This document shows positions 16,629-25,773 of a stretch of 46,899 bases of DNA, piece after piece (the stretch's first letter is position 1; each line of letters opens with the position of its first letter). Source of the stretch: JBBDIK01 sp964640385 (GTDB lineage: Bacteria > Actinomycetota > UBA4738 > JBBDHU01). The translations under genes and the position numbers were made by a program. The stretch covers positions 1 through 46,899 of the forward strand of contig CAZXFL010000014.1 of the NCBI GenBank assembly GCA_964640385.1, given 5' to 3'. The notes under the pieces are model-generated. The model had not been told where the DNA came from, did not search any database, and worked only from the letters and a program-made list of their open reading frames with translations.

Positions 16629-16968
16629 ATGACCCTTGCCACCGCGCGCAGTCCGTACGAGATCCTCGGGGTTCCGGCGTCCGCCGATCCCGCAGAAGTT
16701 CGGCGGGCCTACCGGGGACTCGCGAAACCGTTCCACCCGGACCGATGGACGACGGCGGACCCGCCTGCGTCACCCACTCCTCCGCCGGCTCCGGCTCGGG
16801 ACCGATGGACGCATCGGGCTGATCGCGGGGCTTGCGGTCATCTTTATCTGGCTGTGGTGGCCGTGGATCGGGCCCGCCGCGACCCAAGCGTGGCCCGCGA
16901 TCGTCGTCGCTTTCACTCTCGGCATCCTCGTCGTCGCGGCAGCCGGCCTCACGGTGCGTCGTCCCTGA
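16629..16968 (+). pseudogene. J-domain membrane protein, frameshifted
   Basis: The first frame encodes a J-domain start (SPYEILGVPASADPAEVRRAYRGLAKPFHPDRW) with the HPD motif needed to stimulate DnaK, but helices III and IV are missing and a Pro-rich stretch follows. The natural C-terminus, two hydrophobic segments (IGLIAGLAVIFIWLWW and AIVVAFTLGILVVAAAGL), is in the +1 frame and stops at 16968. The switch falls around 16740-16811, where the 13-mer beginning GGACCGATGG occurs twice, 60 bases apart. Most likely a decayed gene; a sequencing error or programmed shift is possible. Confidence 0.6.
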
Positions 16969-16991
16969 CGACCCCCGGCTCCCGCCCAGGG

Positions 16992-17021
16992 TGGACGCCG
17001 GAGCGTTTCCGCAGCTAGACT
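16992..17021 (+). promoter_or_regulatory. Probable promoter of rplM-rpsI
   Basis: TGGACG (16992-16997) and TAGACT (17016-17021) are 18 bases apart, repeating the infA promoter layout. By the six-base rule seen at leaderless genes the transcript should start near 17028, one base before the hairpin that precedes rplM. Confidence 0.65.
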
Positions 17022-17028
17022 CCCCTTT

Positions 17029-17052
17029 CGGCCGTCTCCGGCCGCCTTTTTT
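17029..17052 (+). promoter_or_regulatory. 5'-terminal hairpin and U-run in the rplM leader
   Basis: CGGCCG-TCTC-CGGCCG (17029-17044) is followed by CC and six T, ending exactly at the first possible start codon of rplM. It looks like an intrinsic terminator, but it lies at the predicted +1, too early for normal termination of that transcript. It could end transcripts from upstream, stabilise the rplM mRNA 5' end, or control initiation, since no Shine-Dalgarno is present. Confidence 0.55.
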
Positions 17053-17055
17053 GTG

Positions 17056-17811
17056 ATGAAGACCTACACACCGAAGCCGCAGGATATCGAGCGTCGCTGG
17101 TACGTCCTCGACGCTCAGGATGCCGTGCTGGGCCGGCTGGCCACCCAGGTGGCGACCATCCTGCGCGGCAAGCACAAGCCCATCTACGCCCCGCACGCCG
17201 ACACCGGCGACCACGTGATCATCGTGAACGCCAAGGGGGTCGTGCTGACCGGCGGCAAGGAGTCCAAGAAGATCGCCTACCGCCACTCCGGCTATCCGGG
17301 CGGACTCCGCGAGACCAAGTACGACCGGCTGATGAGCACCCGGCCGTCCTTCGCCGTCGAGAAGGCGATCAAGGGGATGCTGCCGAAGAACCGGCTCGGC
17401 CGTTCGATGGCCGGCAAGCTCGCCGTCTACGACGGCGCCGAGCACCCGCACGCGGCCCAGAAGCCCGAGCCGTTGGCCCTAGGCGAGTTCCCGAAGTGGA
17501 CTGGTCTGCCCAAGCCCGCTGCTGCCGCCCCGGCTGAGAAGAAGGCTGGGACCAAGACGGCGGCCGCGAAGGCCGGCGCCACCACCACCGCCAAGCCCAA
17601 GGCCGCGTCCACCGCAAGGAAGCCCGCCGCCTCGGCCGCCAAGCCCAAGGCGGCGACGAAGAAGACCGAGACCAAGCCGAAGAAGGCGACCACGGCCAAG
17701 AAGACCACCACAGCCAAGACCACCACGAAGAAGCCGGCGGCCAAGAAGACCACGACGAAGAAAGCGACCGCCAAGAAGCCTGCCGCCAAGAAGACCGAGA
17801 AGAAGGGGTAA
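17056..17811 (+). CDS. rplM: 50S ribosomal protein L13 with histone-H1-like tail
   Basis: Residues 1 to ~154 are a normal L13 (KTYTPKPQDIERRWYVLDA, LGRLATQVATILRGKHKP, MLPKNRLGRSMAGKLAVYDG, HPHAAQKPEPL), an early 50S assembly protein. Residues ~155-251 are an extra low-complexity tail of Ala, Lys, Thr and Pro with about 29 Lys, in repeats such as AKKPAAKK, resembling eukaryotic H1 or bacterial HU/Hup2 tails. The tail is likely disordered and could bind rRNA or DNA. I use the ATG at 17056 (the GTG just before would add one residue); there is no Shine-Dalgarno. Confidence 0.94.
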   Translation: MKTYTPKPQDIERRWYVLDAQDAVLGRLATQVATILRGKHKPIYAPHADTGDHVIIVNAKGVVLTGGKESKKIAYRHSGYPGGLRETKYDRLMSTRPSFAVEKAIKGMLPKNRLGRSMAGKLAVYDGAEHPHAAQKPEPLALGEFPKWTGLPKPAAAAPAEKKAGTKTAAAKAGATTTAKPKAASTARKPAASAAKPKAATKKTETKPKKATTAKKTTTAKTTTKKPAAKKTTTKKATAKKPAAKKTEKKG

Positions 17812-17814
17812 CGA

Positions 17815-18210
17815 GTGGCCACGACGACCGCGATCAGCACCACGGGGCGCCGCAAGGAATCCGTCGCCCGCGTCCGGCTCGTGCCGGGCACCGGGGAGTT
17901 CCAGCTGAACGGCCGGTCGCTCGACGACTACTTCCCCAACCGCGCGCAGCGCATGATCGTCACCGAGCCCCTCCGGCTGGTCGAGAAGGAGAAGGATTTC
18001 GACGTCATCGCCAGGATCCACGGTGGCGGCGTCTCGGGCCAAGCCGGCGCGCTTCGCCACGGCATCGCCCGGGCACTGCTCGAAGTCGACCCCGAGCTGC
18101 GTCCGGTCCTCAAGGCCGAAGGCATGCTCACCCGCGACTCTCGCGAGAAAGAACGTCGCAAGTACGGCCTCAAGAAGGCGCGGAAGGCGCCTCAGTTCTC
18201 CAAGCGGTAA
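17815..18210 (+). CDS. rpsI: 30S ribosomal protein S9
   Basis: A 131-residue S9 whose basic C-terminal tail reaches the P-site tRNA. Conserved parts are TTGRRKESVARVRLVPG, GGGVSGQAGALRHGIARALL and the end YGLKKARKAPQFSKR. The GTG start is three bases after the rplM stop with a GGGGTAACGA upstream; the two form the usual rplM-rpsI operon. The gene ahead is convergent, 44 bases away. Confidence 0.97.
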   Translation: MATTTAISTTGRRKESVARVRLVPGTGEFQLNGRSLDDYFPNRAQRMIVTEPLRLVEKEKDFDVIARIHGGGVSGQAGALRHGIARALLEVDPELRPVLKAEGMLTRDSREKERRKYGLKKARKAPQFSKR

Positions 18211-18254
18211 GTCGAAGTCCGAGGCGCCGGGTGGCGTCCGGTGTCCGGTTCGAT

Positions 18255-18542
18255 CTAGTTCTCTTCCGGCGTGGCTTCCGTGTCGCCCGCGCCCTCGAAG
18301 TCACCCTCCGCGACATCCTTGAGGATCTCGCGCGCCTTGGCCTCGTCCTCGGGCGCTACGAACAGGAACGAGCCGGCGGTGGGGTAGGGGTCCTCGCCGG
18401 GGCCCTTGAGCCACACGGAGATCCCGTCGGTCTCGAGCAGCCCCTTGGCGATCTGGCCCTCTGTCATCGACGCGGTCGAGAAGACCTGCACGAGGTCTTC
18501 CTCGTCGTCCGGTGCCTGCGGCGTCTGCGGGTCGTCGCTCAC
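18255..18542 (-). CDS. Small DUF2007-like protein
   Basis: A 95-residue acidic protein. The centre (DLVQVFSTASMTEGQIAKGLL, then DGISVWLKG and FLFVAPEDEAKAREIL) resembles the DUF2007 'putative signal transducing protein' fold, a small ferredoxin-like domain that inspects residues by LEV...A..I..LL-type patterns; the match is by eye only. Both ends are acidic and low in complexity. The GTG start is chosen because a TACCCT hexamer lies seven bases upstream. It is transcribed away from glmM, with 24 bases between them. Confidence 0.65.
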   Translation of the reverse strand: MSDDPQTPQAPDDEEDLVQVFSTASMTEGQIAKGLLETDGISVWLKGPGEDPYPTAGSFLFVAPEDEAKAREILKDVAEGDFEGAGDTEATPEEN

Positions 18543-18549
18543 GGCCCTT

Positions 18550-18559
18550 AGGGTACCCT
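18550..18559. promoter_or_regulatory. Symmetric bidirectional -10 palindrome AGGGTACCCT
   Basis: This 10-base palindrome gives TACCCT on each strand. On the + strand it ends seven bases before the glmM ATG; on the - strand it ends seven bases before the GTG of the DUF2007-like gene. Both genes would therefore be leaderless and share one melted region. No -35 boxes were recognised on either side. Confidence 0.65.
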
Positions 18560-18566
18560 GCTCGCG

Positions 18567-19895
18567 ATGGCGCGCCTGTTCGGAACCGATGGGGTGCGCG
18601 GCGTGGTCGGAGACGACCTGACCGCGGAACTCGCGACGGACCTCGGTCGTGCGGCGGCGCTCGTGCTGATGCGTCACGGCGACGCCGAACCGGTGTTCGT
18701 GGTCGGGCGGGACACGCGTTCGTCGGGCGCGATGCTGGAGGAGGCCCTGGCCGCCGGGGTCCGGTCGGCTGGGGGCGACGTGTTGCTGGCCGGAGTGCAA
18801 ACGACCCCCGCGGTGGCGTTCCTGACCATCGACGAGGGTGCGGCGGCGGGCGTGGTCATCTCCGCCTCGCACAACCCGCCCGAGTACAACGGGATCAAGT
18901 TCTTCGGGGCGACCGGCCACAAGCTCGACGACGACCTGGAGGACGAGGTCCAGGCGGCGCTCCACGCTCCGGCGCCCGCCGAGGCCCCGCCAGGCGAGGT
19001 CCGCGCCCTCGAGGACGGCACCGAGCGCTACCTCGCTCACCTCGTGGGTGCCGCGGAAGCGCGCCTGGACGGCATGGCCGTCGTCGTGGATTGCGCGAAC
19101 GGCGCCGCCAGCGCGGTATCGCCCGAGGCGCTCCGCCGTCTGGGCGCCACGGTCCACGCGATCTGCGATTCCCCCGACGGCACCAACATCAACGACGGCT
19201 GCGGCGCGCTTCACCCGGAGGTCGTCGCCAAGGAGGTCGTTGCCCGAGGAGCGGACGCCGGGGTGGCGCATGACGGTGACGCGGACCGGACCCTGTTCGC
19301 CGACGCCGAGGGGAACGTCATCGACGGGGACCAGGTCCTGGCTGCGGTGGCGATCGCGCTGCACGAGCAGGGGCGTCTCGCCGCCGACACCGTGGTCTCG
19401 ACGGTCATGGCGAACCTTGGGTTCCGCAAGGCCATGGACGCCGCCGGCATCACCAACATCGCGGCGAAGGTCGGCGATCGCTACGTGCTGGAGGAGATGC
19501 GGCGGACGGGGGCGGTCCTAGGCGGCGAGCAGTCCGGCCACATCATCTTCGGCGAACATGCGACCACCGGCGACGGCATCCTGACGGCGATCGAGTTCCT
19601 GTCGCTGGCTGCGAAGTCCGGCCGGACGGTGGGGGAGCTCGCATCCTGCATGCGGCGGTATCCCCAGGTCCTGCTCAACGTTCGCGTGCCCGACCTGCGA
19701 GGCCTGGACGCCGCCACCGACATCTGGGACGCGGTCGCGGCTGCCGAGGCAGGTCTGGCCGACCGTGGACGGATCCTCGTCCGCCCGTCGGGCACCGAGC
19801 CGCTCGTTCGGGTGATGGTCGAGGCCGAGACCCAAGAGGAGGCTTCGTCGGTCGCCGAGTCGCTCGCCGAGCAGGTTCGGCGCGACCTGACCTGA
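18567..19895 (+). CDS. glmM: Phosphoglucosamine mutase
   Basis: Converts glucosamine-6-P to glucosamine-1-P, the second step toward UDP-GlcNAc for peptidoglycan. The 442-residue protein has the start RLFGTDGVRGVVGDDLT, the phosphoserine loop SASHNPPEYNGIKFFG (about residue 98), the metal loop DGDADRTLF and the phosphate-binding RPSGTEPLVRVMVE. It is followed by glmS, the preceding step of the same pathway. Transcription is probably leaderless from the shared palindromic -10. Confidence 0.96.
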   Translation: MARLFGTDGVRGVVGDDLTAELATDLGRAAALVLMRHGDAEPVFVVGRDTRSSGAMLEEALAAGVRSAGGDVLLAGVQTTPAVAFLTIDEGAAAGVVISASHNPPEYNGIKFFGATGHKLDDDLEDEVQAALHAPAPAEAPPGEVRALEDGTERYLAHLVGAAEARLDGMAVVVDCANGAASAVSPEALRRLGATVHAICDSPDGTNINDGCGALHPEVVAKEVVARGADAGVAHDGDADRTLFADAEGNVIDGDQVLAAVAIALHEQGRLAADTVVSTVMANLGFRKAMDAAGITNIAAKVGDRYVLEEMRRTGAVLGGEQSGHIIFGEHATTGDGILTAIEFLSLAAKSGRTVGELASCMRRYPQVLLNVRVPDLRGLDAATDIWDAVAAAEAGLADRGRILVRPSGTEPLVRVMVEAETQEEASSVAESLAEQVRRDLT

Positions 19896-19970
19896 AGCGC
19901 TCGCCGGGCGTGTGTACGCACGTCTCAGGCACGCGTGACGGGGGTTTTAGGTCCTCAGGAGCCCCACTGG

Positions 19971-19976
19971 TACCCT
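19971..19976 (+). promoter_or_regulatory. -10 element of glmS (TACCCT)
   Basis: TACCCT lies nine bases before the glmS ATG, the same hexamer as at glmM. It indicates that glmS has its own promoter and either no leader or two to three leader bases. This leaves no room for a glmS ribozyme. Confidence 0.5.
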
Positions 19977-19985
19977 CGAAACCTC

Positions 19986-21809
<1,824 letters not shown>

Positions 21810-21825
21810 AGCCAGCCGGGTCCAC

Positions 21826-21831
21826 TAGGCT
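21826..21831 (+). promoter_or_regulatory. -10 element of acpS (TAGGCT)
   Basis: TAGGCT is exactly six bases before the acpS ATG, matching the leaderless layout. The acpS-nnr-alr-P1 peptidase-udg-tsa run that follows has overlapping starts and stops, so this may be the main promoter for a long operon. Confidence 0.55.
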
Positions 21832-21837
21832 TGGTTC

Positions 21838-22212
21838 ATGAACATCGTGTCCATCGGCACGGACGTCTGTGACATCGGGCGGATGGAGCGGGCGCTGGCC
21901 CGGCACCCGACGATGGCCCAACGCGTGTTCACGCCCGAGGAGATCGCCTACTGCGAGGGCAAGGCGCGGCCTGCCGAGAGCTACGCGGGGCGGTTCGCGG
22001 CGCGCGAGGCGGTCATCAAGGCCCTCGGCGGCTACCTCGGCAAGCGCTGGCAGGACATCAGCGTGACCCGGGCTCCGACCGGCGAGCCCTCGCTCCTGCT
22101 CACCGAGAACGCCAAGCGTCGGGCGGAACACGTTGGCGTCGACCGTTTCCTCATCTCGTTCTCGCACGAGCGCCACGTCGCGGTCGCGTTCTGTGTTGGG
22201 GTTGGCCGATGA
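21838..22212 (+). CDS. acpS: Holo-[acyl-carrier-protein] synthase
   Basis: Transfers 4'-phosphopantetheine from CoA to acyl carrier protein. The 124-residue protein has the magnesium/CoA motifs of the AcpS family: GTDVCDIGRMERAL (metal Asp at residue 9) and RFAAREAVIKALGG (about residues 59-72), ending with SFSHERHVAVAF. It precedes nnr, with its stop overlapping the nnr ATG by four bases, an order common in actinobacteria. Confidence 0.95.
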   Translation: MNIVSIGTDVCDIGRMERALARHPTMAQRVFTPEEIAYCEGKARPAESYAGRFAAREAVIKALGGYLGKRWQDISVTRAPTGEPSLLLTENAKRRAEHVGVDRFLISFSHERHVAVAFCVGVGR

Positions 22213-23771
22213 GGCCGGTCCTGACGCCGGCCGAGGCTGCCGCGCTCGACCGCGCGTGCGAGGAACGCGGCATCTCGACATCGTGGCTGATGGAGAACGC
22301 CGGCGACGCGCTGGCGCGGGCGGCCGTGGACGAGGTGGGGGGCGTCTACGGGCGCCGGGCTGTCGTCGTCTGCGGCAAAGGCAACAACGGAGGCGACGGT
22401 TTGGTCGCGGCTCGTCTGCTGGACACGTGGGGCGTGCGGGTCACGGTCGTGGTGCTCGATGCGCCTGAGGCGTTCGGCGAACCGGCGGCGGGCAACTTCG
22501 CGCGGCTGGCCGAGACCAACGTCCGCATCCGGGTGCGGGATGCGCTGCCGCGAGAACTCGACCGCGCAGATGTTGCCATCGACGCGATCTTCGGGACCGG
22601 GTTCCGCGGTGTGGCCGAGGGCGCAGGCGCCGATGCGATCGATGCACTCAACGACTCGGGGGTTCCCGTCGTCGCGGCCGACAACCCATCCGGCGTCGAC
22701 GGAGATACTGGAGCGGTCGATGGACCAGCGGTGCTCGCAGACGCCACCGTCACGTTCGGGGCATTGAAGCCGGGCGTCGTGCTGTTCCCGGGTGCAGCTT
22801 GTGCGGGCGCCATCGAGGTGGCGGACATCGGCTTCCCCGCGGACCTGATCGGAGGGGCCCTCTCCGTGACGGAGTCGAGGGATGTCGCGCAGCTACTGCC
22901 GGCACGCGCGCCCGACACGAACAAACGCGCGACCGGCGTGGTGCTGGTGGTCGGTGGGAGCCGCGCGATGACGGGTGCACCCGGTCTGGTTGCGACCGCC
23001 GCCTATCGGGCCGGCGCGGGCCTGGTGACCGTCGCGGTCCCGGAGAGCGTCCTGGCGGTCGTGGAGGCCGCGGTTCCGGAGGCGACCTTCATCGCGCTTC
23101 CCGAGACCGAGGACGGTTCGATCGCTGCCGACGGGTTCAAGGTTCTATGGGATCGGCTGGGCGATTTCGATGCCTTCGCGATCGGTCCCGGGCTCGGCCG
23201 CAACGAGGAGACCGCCGAGTTCGCCCGGAGCCTGGCCGCCGCCGTCCCGCACGCGCTGGTCCTGGATGCCGACGGGCTGAACGCGTTCGCGGGCAGACCC
23301 GAGGAGCTGACCGATAGAGGAGCGCCGGAACTGGTCATCACGCCGCACGCAGGGGAGTTCGCCCGCCTGGCCGGGGGCACGGCCGAGGATGCTACTCGGG
23401 ACCGCGTCGCCTCGGTGCGCGCGCTGGCTGCCCGAACCGAGGCCACCGTCCTGCTCAAGGGCAGCCGGACGGTCATCGGTGCGCACGGGTTGCCGGAAAC
23501 CGGCCTGGACGACGCCGCCGGCCACCCCGACCCCGTCCGGATCAACGTGACCGGCGGCCCCGCGCTGGCCACCGCGGGTTCGGGGGACGTGCTCACCGGT
23601 ACCATCGCCGCGATGCTCTCTCGAGGTCTGACCGCATTCGACGCGGCCACGGTCGGCGCGTTCGTCCACGGCCTGGCAGGGCTGATCGCAGGCGAGGAAC
23701 TTGGCGAAGGAACGACGGCCGGCGATGTCTGTGACCAGCTTCCCCGCGCGATCCGCGGGGTGGGCGCGTGA
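22209..23771 (+). CDS. nnr: Bifunctional NAD(P)H-hydrate epimerase/dehydratase
   Basis: Repairs damaged (hydrated) NADH and NADPH. The 520-residue protein joins the YjeF_N epimerase domain (about 1-215, with VVCGKGNNGGDGLVAARLL) to the ribokinase-like ADP-dependent dehydratase domain (about 225-520, with VVGGSRAMTGAPGLVATAAY, LDADGLNAFAG, TPHAGEFARLAGG and AGSGDVLTGTIAAML). Both sets of motifs appear intact. It overlaps acpS and alr by four bases each. Confidence 0.95.
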   Translation: MRPVLTPAEAAALDRACEERGISTSWLMENAGDALARAAVDEVGGVYGRRAVVVCGKGNNGGDGLVAARLLDTWGVRVTVVVLDAPEAFGEPAAGNFARLAETNVRIRVRDALPRELDRADVAIDAIFGTGFRGVAEGAGADAIDALNDSGVPVVAADNPSGVDGDTGAVDGPAVLADATVTFGALKPGVVLFPGAACAGAIEVADIGFPADLIGGALSVTESRDVAQLLPARAPDTNKRATGVVLVVGGSRAMTGAPGLVATAAYRAGAGLVTVAVPESVLAVVEAAVPEATFIALPETEDGSIAADGFKVLWDRLGDFDAFAIGPGLGRNEETAEFARSLAAAVPHALVLDADGLNAFAGRPEELTDRGAPELVITPHAGEFARLAGGTAEDATRDRVASVRALAARTEATVLLKGSRTVIGAHGLPETGLDDAAGHPDPVRINVTGGPALATAGSGDVLTGTIAAMLSRGLTAFDAATVGAFVHGLAGLIAGEELGEGTTAGDVCDQLPRAIRGVGA

Positions 23772-24871
23772 GCGGTCCGTACCGTCCGACCCGCGCGGTC
23801 GTCGATCTGGACGCCATCCGCCACAACGTCCGGATGATCCTGCCCGATGACGCGGACCTGATGGCGGTGGTCAAGGCGGACGCATACGGGCACGGTGACG
23901 CAGCCGTTGCCCGCGCGGCGCTCGAAGCCGGGGCGACACAGATCGGCGTCGCTTTGGTGGAGGAGGGTTTCGCGCTGCGTGCCGCGGGCATCGAGGCCCC
24001 CATCTTGTGTCTCTCCGAGTTCCCGCCGGGAGCAGAGGAGGATGCGCTGGCCGGGGACCTGACGCCGACCGTCTATTCGGATGGGGGATTCGACCGGCTG
24101 CTGGCGGCGATCCGCGAGCCGGCCGCCCAAGACCAGGTCCACGTGAAGGTCGACACCGGGATGCACCGCGTCGGCATGGAACCCAACGACGTTCCCGTAT
24201 TCGTCGCCCGCATCCACGAGGCGGGGATCCGCACGACCGGGCTGTGGACGCATTTCGCCCGCGCTGAGGACGATCCGGACTTGACCAAGCACCAGCTCGA
24301 GCGCTTCCTTGAGGTTGCGGAAGCGGTCCGGGCCTACGGTCAAGAGCCGAAGCTCCACGCCGCCAACAGCGCGGCGACGATGCTCTACCCCGAGACCCAT
24401 CTGGACATCGTGCGGCCGGGCATCGCGATCTACGGGCTGGCGGCGACGCCCGAACTGGCGGAGGCAGCCGGCCTGCGTCCGGCGCTAACGTGGAAGTCGG
24501 CCGTGTCGTTCGCGAAGCGTCTCCCCGCCGGGGAGTCGGTCTCCTACGGCCACACGCATACCCTCGAACGCGATGCGTGGGTAGTGACCGTCCCGGTCGG
24601 CTACGAGGATGGGTACTCGCGGCGGCTCTCCAACCGCGCCGACGTATCGATCGGCGGCAGGCGTCGGCGCGTGATAGGGAACGTGACGATGGATCAGATC
24701 CTGGTCGACTGCGGGGACGATGAGATCGCTGTCGGCGACGAGGTCGTGTTGCTCGGCGCCCAGGGCAACGAGCGCATCTCGGCCGAGGAGCTGGCCGAGA
24801 TCAACGGCACTGTCCACTACGAGGTGCTCTGCGCGATCAGCGAACGCGTCCCCCGGGAGTACGTCGGGTGA
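23768..24871 (+). CDS. alr: Alanine racemase
   Basis: PLP enzyme that makes D-alanine for peptidoglycan. The PLP-binding Lys36 sits in VVKADAYGHG, the second base Tyr in SVSYGHTHTL, and the C-terminal domain has VPVGYEDGYSRRLSNRA and GNVTMDQILVDCGDDE. At 367 residues the length is normal. The GTG start overlaps the nnr stop. Together with glmM and glmS this makes the segment rich in cell-wall precursor genes. Confidence 0.96.
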   Translation: MSGPYRPTRAVVDLDAIRHNVRMILPDDADLMAVVKADAYGHGDAAVARAALEAGATQIGVALVEEGFALRAAGIEAPILCLSEFPPGAEEDALAGDLTPTVYSDGGFDRLLAAIREPAAQDQVHVKVDTGMHRVGMEPNDVPVFVARIHEAGIRTTGLWTHFARAEDDPDLTKHQLERFLEVAEAVRAYGQEPKLHAANSAATMLYPETHLDIVRPGIAIYGLAATPELAEAAGLRPALTWKSAVSFAKRLPAGESVSYGHTHTLERDAWVVTVPVGYEDGYSRRLSNRADVSIGGRRRRVIGNVTMDQILVDCGDDEIAVGDEVVLLGAQGNERISAEELAEINGTVHYEVLCAISERVPREYVG

Positions 24872-25773
24872 TCACCGACGTTCCCGGGATCCAGGTGGGC
24901 AACTGGTCAGACCCCATCGCCATGACCGGCTGCACGGTCGTACTCGCGCCGCCGGGAACCATCGGTTCCGGCGTGGTGCGCGGCGGAGGCCCGGGCACCC
25001 GTGAGCTGGCGCTTCTGCAGCCGGGCATGACGGCCGAAGAGGTGAACGCCGTCGTCATCTCGGGTGGGAGTGCGTTCAGCCTCGGAGTGGCTGACGGGGT
25101 CATGCGCTGGCTCGAGGAGCGTGGCATCGGGATGGACGCTGCGGGCTGGATCGTCCCGATCGTCCCGGAGGCGGTCCTGTTCGACCTCAATCTCGGGGAT
25201 GCCTCCGTGCGGCCGGGTCCGGACGAAGGGTACGCGGCATGTGAAGCAGCGTCCGCGGACCTCACCGAAGGCAACGTCGGCGCCGGAACCGGTGCGACGG
25301 TGGCGAAGGTCAAGGGGCTCGAGCGGTGCCGCAAGGGCGGCCTCGGCAGCGCGTCGGCGCGCGATGGTGATCTGATCGTCGGAGCGGTGGCAGCGGTGAA
25401 CGCCGTCGGCGAGATCCTCGATGAGGAAGGCGAAGTGCTGGCGGGTCCGATGCCCGGGGACGATGACGACGGCGCTACCGTGCTCCCGGGCATCAACACG
25501 ACGCTCGCCGTGGTGGCGACCAACGCGACGCTGTCGCGCGAGCGGGCGAACCTCCTCGCCATCGCCGCGTCCGAGGGGCTGGTGCAGGCCATCCGTCCGG
25601 TGTTCACGGCGTGGGACGGCGATACCGTTTTCACGCTGGCGACCGGAGAGATCGAGGAGGAGCAGTCCCTGATCGAGGAACTGTCCATCCGGGTGACCGC
25701 CGACGCCATCCGTCGGGGGGTCCGGGCGGCTGCGGGCGTGCCGGGGGCGCCGGCCGCAGGGGACGAGCCGTGA
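24868..25773 (+). CDS. P1 family (DmpA-type) peptidase/aminopeptidase
   Basis: A 301-residue Ntn-hydrolase of the S58/DmpA family, which cleaves itself into two chains to expose a nucleophile. Recognisable parts are TDVPGIQVGNWSDP at the start, GSGVVRGGGPGTRE, VISGGSAFSLGVADGVMRWL, GNVGAGTGATVAK and the probable self-cleavage site in PGINTTLAVVATNATL, with the Thr after Asn as nucleophile. Family members act as L- or D-aminopeptidases, beta-peptidases or amidases, so the substrate is open. It overlaps alr by four bases and udg by four bases. Confidence 0.85.
   Translation: MITDVPGIQVGNWSDPIAMTGCTVVLAPPGTIGSGVVRGGGPGTRELALLQPGMTAEEVNAVVISGGSAFSLGVADGVMRWLEERGIGMDAAGWIVPIVPEAVLFDLNLGDASVRPGPDEGYAACEAASADLTEGNVGAGTGATVAKVKGLERCRKGGLGSASARDGDLIVGAVAAVNAVGEILDEEGEVLAGPMPGDDDDGATVLPGINTTLAVVATNATLSRERANLLAIAASEGLVQAIRPVFTAWDGDTVFTLATGEIEEEQSLIEELSIRVTADAIRRGVRAAAGVPGAPAAGDEP

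Noticed and set aside
19896..19985. Looked for a glmS ribozyme upstream of glmS
   Set aside because: Only 90 bases separate glmM and glmS, and a -10 hexamer nine bases before the start leaves no leader for a ribozyme.
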